Of a DNA stretch of 13,683 bases, positions 8,351 to 13,683 are shown in pieces. How positions within the stretch are numbered: position 1 is the stretch's first letter; each line of letters starts with the position of its first letter. The position numbers were made by a program, and so were the translations under genes. The DNA is from an uncultured Mycoplasmatota bacterium. GTDB taxonomy: Bacteria; Bacillota_I; Bacilli_A; Mycoplasmatales; Mycoplasmoidaceae. The notes beneath the pieces are model-generated. The model saw only the letters and a list, made by a program, of their open reading frames with translations. It was not told the origin of the DNA and searched no databases. The stretch spans positions 1 to 13,683 of the forward strand of contig CATAWQ010000021.1 of the NCBI GenBank assembly GCA_949500635.1. Reading direction: 5' to 3'.

Positions 8351-8992
8351 TTAAATAGTTTTGATAATTTCATCTAAAATGATTGCAAAATCACTTCATG
8401 GGTTTTTTTCAAGAAAAATTCTTGAAGTTTTAAGATTTTTATTCAATTGATAGTTATAAGGAATTACATAGACTAAATCTTTAAATGTTCTTCTTAAACT
8501 CAGTAAATTAGATAAATGAATTGAGTTATTTTTATCATAACCATTTAGAATAATACAACATAGTTTAGGAGGAGTTTCTCCTGAAGAATTTTTAATAAAA
8601 GATAAATCTTTTAGTACTTGATCAGAATTAAATTGATTGGCATTATAAATTAAGATAATGTCAGTTGAGATTGATAAGACTAGTTGGTTATAATTAATAT
8701 TAACTAATGATGATTCAATAAAGCAATATGCTTTTTTTCTTGATACATAGTTAATATTTTTAAGAAATAATTTATTTATTGAATTTGAATCTTTTTTGCG
8801 TTTAATACTTTTGTCAGCGTTAACGTAATATACAGATAAATTTTTATTTATCTTTTCTTGTGATTCAATATTTGGTGATTGAGAAATGACAACAGTATTG
8901 TTTGATTTAGAAGAAATTTTAAGAGCAAGGTTATAAATTAATGTGTGTTTTCCAACTTCAGGTTGATCACTGTAAATAAAAATTTTTTTCAT
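8351..8992 (-). CDS. Degenerate ParA/MinD-like ATPase
   Basis: 213-aa protein that looks like a diverged ParA/Soj (SIMIBI-class) ATPase. It begins with a beta strand (KKIFIYS) followed by DQPEVGKHTL (9-18), in the position of the ParA deviant Walker A (KGGVGKTT). VGK and a Thr remain, but the signature first Lys and the glycines are gone. The region where ParA has IDxDPQ reads ISQSPN, and the later DxPP motif is not recognisable (IESSLVN). Location supports the ParA reading: soj/parA classically follows gidA-gidB near the chromosome origin, and this gene starts 2 bases after rsmG. No parB/spo0J follows; tyrS does. One TGA Trp (base 8396) lies near the C terminus. ATP binding or segregation activity is uncertain. 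Confidence 0.68.
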
Positions 8993-8994
8993 AC

Positions 8995-9693
8995 TTATGC
9001 ATTTTTAATAATTTTTGTTCATTCTCTAGGATAAACATGATTGGTCCTTTTGTTCTTTCTAAAAATGAAAACATTGTGAACTACATCATTTAATGATGTA
9101 AATGTCAACATATTTTTTGATACATTTAATGCAGACATTAATTGATTTAGACCATTTGTTTCATTTAAATAGTTAACAGATTTTGGAACAATTACTTGTC
9201 CACCCACCTTTGCATAAGGAACGGATAATTCTAACATTACTTTGATAGTGGCAACAGCTCTTGAAGTTACCAAATCAAACGTTTCTCTTTCATCTAAGTG
9301 AATAATTTCAGCACGTCTATTAATAACCTTAACATTTTTTAGATTTAATTTTTTAATCAATTCATTTAAGAAAGTAGTTTTCTTATTGTTAGATTCAATA
9401 ATTGTTAAGTTAATATGTGGATATAGAATTTTTAAAACAATTCCTGGAATTCCGCTACCACTACCAATATCTAATAAATAATTAATTTTTTTAAAATCAA
9501 CTGTTTTATAAGGAATAATTGATTCATAAAAATATAAGCTATATATTTTTGCTTCATCATCTAATCTAGTTAAGTTAACTTTTTTGTTGTATTCTTTTAA
9601 AAAAACCTTGTATAGTTCTATTTGATTGATTCATTTTGAATCAATATCTTTAAATACATCAATAACACTTTTAATAAATTGTTCTTTATTCAT
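8995..9693 (-). CDS. rsmG: 16S rRNA (guanine-N7) methyltransferase RsmG (GidB)
   Basis: SAM-dependent methyltransferase that makes m7G at position 527 (E. coli numbering) of 16S rRNA. The protein is 232 aa, close to the family length. Seen: NLTRL (40-44), the SAM-binding loop LLDIGSGSGIPGIV (73-86), an acidic strand end TIIES (97-101), SRAVA (144-148) and the terminal YPR (221-223). TGA-encoded Trp occurs at residue 21 (base 9631) and near the end (base 9019). The ATG at 9691-9693 overlaps the end of mnmG by 8 bases, the classic gidA-gidB arrangement with coupled translation, and an in-frame TAG lies two codons upstream. No Shine-Dalgarno is seen. Confidence 0.95.
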
Positions 9694-11521
9694 TATCTAA
9701 ATAATACTTGATTGCAACTAAATCTGTTAAATTAATTCCACTAATTCTTTGTGCTTGTCCTAAGGTTAATGGTCTAATCCTATTTAATTTATCGATCGCT
9801 TCCAAAGATAAATGCTTTACAACTTTAAAATCCTTGATTTTAGAAATATTGATTGATTCATATTGATTAGCTCTGTTAATATATTTATTTTGATTTTTAA
9901 TATAGCCTTCAAATTTTACTTTAATTTCGATTTTCTTAATTGAATTTAAAGTCATTTTTTTTAATTGATTTGGTTTTAAAATTTGTTTTAGTTTAACTTC
10001 AGGACGCTTTAATAAGTCATAAAGATTATGACTACTATTTCCAAATTTTTTACTCAAACCTTTCATATAGCTTAATTTATGGGATTTCAAAAAAGAAATA
10101 GTTTTTTTAATCAGTTCATTTTGCACTACATAAAGACGATAATTTTTTTTACTAATCAACCCTACTTTGTAACCATATTTAATTAGTCTATCATCAGCAT
10201 TATCATTTCTTAGCAATAATCTATGTTCAGCACGACTTGTTAATAAACGATATGGGTCATTAACACCCTTTGTAACAATGTCATCAATTAAAACACCAAT
10301 GTAAGCTTCATTTCTTTTAAGGATTAATGGCTTTTTACCTTTTATGGAATTAATAGCATTAATTCCTGCTATCAACCCTTGACAAGCTGCTTCTTCGTAA
10401 CCACTTGTACCATTAACTTGTCCTGCAAAATATAAATTTTTAATTAATTTTGATTCTAATGATGGTCATAATTCTCTTGCATCAATAGCATCATATTCAA
10501 TGGCATAAGCATATTTTTTAAACTTAGCACGTTTTAATCCAACAATTGAATGAACAAATTTTTCTTGAACATCTTTTGGCAATGATGTGGATAAACCTTG
10601 CAAATACATAGTATCTAGACTCATTGATTCTGGTTCAACAAATACTTGGTGTCTAGGTTTATCTGCAAACCTAATTATTTTATCTTCAATACTTGGACAA
10701 TATCTCGGACCTACACCATGAATTTGTCCAGAATACATTGCAGACTTATTAATATTTTCCTTTATTATTTTATGAGTTTGTGCATTAGTGTATGTTAAAT
10801 AACATACTTGTTGCTTGTTTAATGGTACATAGCGTAAATTAAAATGAGAAAAACAATATTTACCTTTAGTACCTGTTTCAATTTGCATTTCATCATAATC
10901 AATAGAATTTTTATAAATTCTAGGAGGAGTCCCAGTTTTTAATCTAATAATTGTAAAACCTAAATCTTTTAATTGACTAGATAAAGTTTCACTACGCTTA
11001 TGGTGATTAGGCCCCTCAGTTTTCTTAATATTACCAATATGTGTAATAGCTTTCATATAAGTTCCTGAAGTAATAATTACTCTAGAACAACCAAAATCCT
11101 TATTTGTGGTTTTTATGCCAATAACTTTTTTATTTTTAATAATTAATTCTTTTACTTCAGTCTCTAATAAAGTTAAATATTTATTATTTTTAATTTGATT
11201 AATAAATCAGTTATGATAACTGATTTTATCAATTTGAGCACGTAGTGCTCAAACACCAGCTCCTTTAGAACTGTTTAATAATTTCATTTGTAATTGGTTA
11301 GCATCTGTTGCAATTCCTTGCATTCCACCTAAAGCGTCTATTTCTCTAGTTACTACTCCTTTAGCTGGGCCACCAATCGAAGGATTACAAGGAGTTTCGG
11401 CTACTGAATCAGCTGAAAGGGTACACATTAACGTCTTATAACCTAAGTTAGCGCAAGCAAAAGCCGCTTCTATGCCAGCATGACCTGCACCAATTACAAT
11501 AACATCAAAATCATTTTTCAT
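9686..11521 (-). CDS. mnmG: tRNA uridine-5-carboxymethylaminomethyl modification enzyme MnmG (GidA)
   Basis: FAD-dependent enzyme that, with the GTPase MnmE, installs the cmnm5 group on wobble uridine 34 of certain tRNAs. The protein is 611 aa, full length. Seen: dinucleotide fold VIVIGAGHAGIEAA (7-20), CNPSIGGPAKG (about 43-53), RLKTGTPPR (about 193-201), RYCPSIEDKI with the conserved Cys near residue 275, FAGQVNGTSGYEEAA, and the C-terminal helical domain ending in QAQRISGINLTDL. At least three TGA Trp codons (bases 10466, 11207, 11249) split it under the standard code. ATG at 11519-11521 lies 12 bases after TATAAT. It is first in the mnmG-rsmG-parA-like unit. MnmE is not in the window. Confidence 0.97.
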
Positions 11522-11533
11522 ATGATGTTATTA

Positions 11534-11539
11534 ATTATA
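11534..11539 (-). promoter_or_regulatory. -10 box of the mnmG promoter
   Basis: The minus strand reads TATAAT with 12 bases to the mnmG ATG, so the leader would be about 5-6 bases. It lies in the 36-base gap after manB and overlaps one arm of an inverted repeat. Confidence 0.55.
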
Positions 11540-11557
11540 TATTTTTAGAAATATATA
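11536..11557. repeat. Inverted repeat between manB and mnmG
   Basis: Perfect 9-bp AT-only arms (TATATATTT / AAATATATA) around a 4-base loop, directly after the manB stop and running into the mnmG -10 box. It could be a weak terminator for the deoA-cdd-manB operon, but on the minus strand it is followed by ATTAATAACATC rather than a U run. It could also be an operator, or chance in AT-rich DNA. Confidence 0.4.
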
Positions 11558-13192
11558 CTATTTGAATAGTTTAGCAATATCAGCTTTTGCTTTTAAAACA
11601 CTAAGATCTAAATTAATTTTATCTTTAGCATATAAATTGTAGTAGACTTTAAATTTTGGTTCTGTACCACTAACTCTAAATCTAATTCAACTATTATTAC
11701 TTAACATTCAATCTAAACAATCACCTTTAGCATTTCAGATAACTTTTGTTATTTTAAAGTTACCAACTTTTTTTAATTTAATTGTTTTTAGTTGTTCAAG
11801 TCTTTTTTTAACAACTGGTTTTCAATCTAAAATACCAAAAAAATTATATGAAACAGTTTCTCCGTATCAATAGCCAAATTCAGGATAAATAATTTGTTCT
11901 AAAATATCAATAAAATCCATGTCTTTACCTAAATATTTAGTGTAGATTTCTAATGCAGCAGCACTTGCTGTAAATGAATCTTTATCACGATTAAGAGTAG
12001 TATTCAATGCACCAATTGCCTCTTCAAAAGCAACTACAAATTGTTCTTTATTACCAATTTTAGTAACAATATTACCCATTCACTTAAATCCGGTGCCTGT
12101 TCGATAAACTTTTGCTTTAAACTTTTTAGCAATATTATCAATTAGATCAGTTGATACATATGAAGACACTATGTAAGGTGTTTTTGTAAATTTTTTATTT
12201 GATAAAATGTATCAACTATACAAAATACCCATTTGGTTACCAGTCATAAGAGTCCATTTACCATTGTGATTAATCATCACAGCCATTCTGTCTGCATCAG
12301 GATCAATACCAATACAAATTTTTGACTTATATTTATTAGCGTATTTGATTGACAATTTAAATGAATCTGCAAATTCAGGGTTAGAACTTGGTGAGTTTGT
12401 AAACATTGGATCAGAATAGCATTGTTCTTTTACAGGAATTACATTGAAACCCAAAGACTTTAAAAATTTAGGTAATAGTTTACAACTAGTACCATGATGT
12501 CCTGTAAAAATAATTGGGTAATTCTTTTTTTGTTTAATTATTTTTTGATCTATAATTGCGCATTTTGCTTTTGCTAAATATGAATCAATAACACTTTTAT
12601 CAATAAAACAAATATTTTTATTATTTGGTTTATATTTAATGTTTAAAATTTTAGATGGAGCTGGCATTAATTTTTCAATTTGCTTAGCAACATCTGGTAA
12701 AATTTGTCCGCCGTCTGGATTGTATGCTTTAAATCCATTGTAATTTTTCGGATTATGACTAGCAGTAATAACAATCCCACCACATGTTTTTAATTCTCTA
12801 ATGGTATAAGAAATTATCGGAGTTGGCATTAATTCATTATTTTTAAACATGTATGCCTTAATACCAAAACTAGATAACACTTCAGCACATAGTTTAGAAT
12901 ATTCAATTGAACCAATCCTATTATCGTGTCCGATAACAACTTTTAAATTTTTCTTAAATTTATTTTTAATAAATTTTCCATATGCATAAGCTAATTGAGT
13001 ATAAGTAAATTTATTAAATTGTTTAGTACCTGGGCCAAGTGTTGCTCGAATTCCAGCAGTACCAAAATTCATAAGTGAATCATTAAAAAAGATATCCAAT
13101 TCTTTTTTAGACATTTTTTTTATGATGTTTTTATCTTTTATTGATACTCTTGATGAGTTTAATCAAAGCTTAGATAAATTACTTTTTGGCAT
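11558..13192 (-). CDS. manB: Phosphohexomutase family protein (ManB/PGM2-like), possible phosphopentomutase
   Basis: Alpha-D-phosphohexomutase superfamily, which moves phosphate between C1 and C6 (or C5) of sugar phosphates. The protein is 544 aa, full length. Seen: FGTAGIR (43-49), the active-site phosphoserine loop TASHNP (143-148, Ser145), the metal loop DPDADR (297-302), the sugar-specificity loop FEEAIG (389-394) and the phosphate-binding loop RVSGTEPK (506-513). At least four Trp are TGA. I chose ATG 13190-13192 over the internal ATG at 13112 because AAGGAG stands 7 bases before it and the extra 26 residues include the Trp-containing N-terminal helix typical of the family. It overlaps cdd by 14 bases. 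Being in a deoA-cdd operon suggests it may interconvert (deoxy)ribose-1- and 5-phosphate. Confidence 0.92.
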
Positions 13193-13583
13193 TATTTAAC
13201 TCCTTTTTTGAAAAACTAATTGGTAATAAATCAGAAAATTTATAAATAGTCTTTTTGCCAAGAAAAGAATAAATAATGACAGGTGTATTTGGATCAAAAA
13301 ATTCAGACATTACTTGTAAACATATAGCACAAGGAATAATATCCTTTTTTTTGGAAGAAGAAATTAAATATAATTTCTTGAATTTTTTAGATTTGTGTAC
13401 TTGTGCATTAAGAATTGCTGCTCTTTCAGCACAAACAGTTGCTGAATAAGAAGCATTCTCGACATTATTACCAAAAAATATTCCTTTATCTGTTTCAACA
13501 GCTGCTGCTGTCCTAAATTTTGAATAAGGAGAATAAGAATTCTTTAATTGTTCTTTGAGTTGTAAAAAAATTTTATCAATCAT
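13179..13583 (-). CDS. cdd: Cytidine deaminase
   Basis: Zinc enzyme converting cytidine and deoxycytidine to uridine and deoxyuridine in pyrimidine salvage. The protein is 134 aa, typical of the small homotetrameric class. Seen: YSPYSKFRTAAAV (17-29), GNNVENASY (38-46), the active-site motif CAER (51-54: zinc ligand Cys51, catalytic Glu53) and PCAIC (84-88: zinc ligands Cys85 and Cys88). The usual PCGACRQ of the second motif is PCAICLQ here, so the common Arg is Leu. It has no Trp codon. ATG at 13581-13583 is 1 base after the upstream stop, and its end overlaps manB by 14 bases, fitting a deoA-cdd-manB operon. Confidence 0.96.
   Translation of the reverse strand: MIDKIFLQLKEQLKNSYSPYSKFRTAAAVETDKGIFFGNNVENASYSATVCAERAAILNAQVHKSKKFKKLYLISSSKKKDIIPCAICLQVMSEFFDPNTPVIIYSFLGKKTIYKFSDLLPISFSKKELNNAKK
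13200..13205 (-). promoter_or_regulatory. Shine-Dalgarno sequence for manB
   Basis: The minus strand reads AAGGAG followed by a 7-base spacer and ATG. It lies inside the 3' end of cdd and fixes the manB start at 13192. It is the only convincing Shine-Dalgarno found before any gene in the window. Confidence 0.75.
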
Positions 13584-13584
13584 A

Positions 13585-13683
13585 CTATTTCATTACTTTC
13601 ACAATAACAGGAGTTTCTTTAAATTTATTATTAGAGTATAAAATGTTCTTTTTAAATTTTTCAATTAATAATGAATTAATTTT
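13585..13683 (-). CDS. deoA: 3' end of probable pyrimidine-nucleoside (thymidine) phosphorylase, partial
   Basis: Only the last 32 residues and the TAG stop lie in the window. They read as a lysine-rich helix (IEKFKKNILYSN) followed by KETPVIVKVMK. A final short strand of the form P-x-I-x-x-V-x-K is what I expect at the end of Firmicute-type pyrimidine-nucleoside phosphorylases. The gene ends 1 base before cdd, and the order deoA-cdd-manB is known from other mycoplasmas such as M. genitalium. The call therefore rests mostly on context; deoC is the main alternative. The rest of the gene is beyond the right edge. Confidence 0.5.
   Translation of the reverse strand, partial: KINSLLIEKFKKNILYSNNKFKETPVIVKVMK

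Noticed and set aside
8995..11557. Chromosome origin near mnmG-rsmG-parA
   Set aside because: These genes often flank oriC, but no DnaA-box cluster or long AT-rich gap is present; the intergenic space is only 36 bases and dnaA/dnaN are not seen.
13112..13114. ATG at 13112-13114 as the manB start
   Set aside because: The frame stays open upstream through a TGA Trp codon to ATG 13190-13192, which has AAGGAG at the right spacing and gives the expected N-terminal helix.

Overview
The window is from a mollicute (Mycoplasma-type) genome. The DNA is strongly AT-rich, genes are packed almost without gaps, and UGA must be read as tryptophan (translation table 4). Read with UGA as stop, fmt, folT-like, comEC, ffh, tyrS, rsmG, mnmG and manB all break at Trp positions. 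Read as Trp, each gives one full-length protein with conserved residues on both sides of the break (for example GGSDQWGN in TyrS). Gene order (comEC-holA; deoA-cdd-manB; mnmG-rsmG-parA-like) suits the Mycoplasma/Ureaplasma lineages. I cannot name the species. No mobile element, tRNA, rRNA or CRISPR array is visible, and no stretch over 100 bases lacks a gene.

Layout, left to right. fmt (minus, complete, its stop at bases 2-4) and cutC (plus, the only plus-strand gene) diverge from a 40-base region holding two back-to-back -10 boxes. cutC converges on the next minus-strand unit and their stop codons overlap. That unit, in transcription order, is an unrecognised 372-aa membrane protein followed 2 bases later by a large ECF-type S component (FolT-like). 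Next comes comEC-holA, overlapping by 7 bases. A terminator-like hairpin separates comEC from ffh. The tyrS-ffh pair has a 1-base gap. Upstream is mnmG-rsmG-parA-like, with an 8-base overlap and then a 2-base gap. At the right edge lies a nucleoside-salvage operon: the 3' end of a probable deoA, then cdd (1-base gap), then manB (14-base overlap).

Functional groups: translation and tRNA/rRNA modification (fmt, tyrS, mnmG, rsmG), protein targeting (ffh), DNA replication or uptake (holA, comEC), vitamin transport (FolT-like), and deoxynucleoside catabolism (deoA, cdd, manB).

The most striking global feature is start-site architecture. Five genes have a perfect TATAAT only 6-12 bases before their ATG, which predicts leaderless or nearly leaderless mRNAs. 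A convincing Shine-Dalgarno sequence is seen only before manB. The best leads for new biology are the unknown membrane protein coupled to the enlarged S component, and the ParA-like protein that has lost the signature lysine and the canonical downstream motifs. I found no clear-cut new defence or mobile system.
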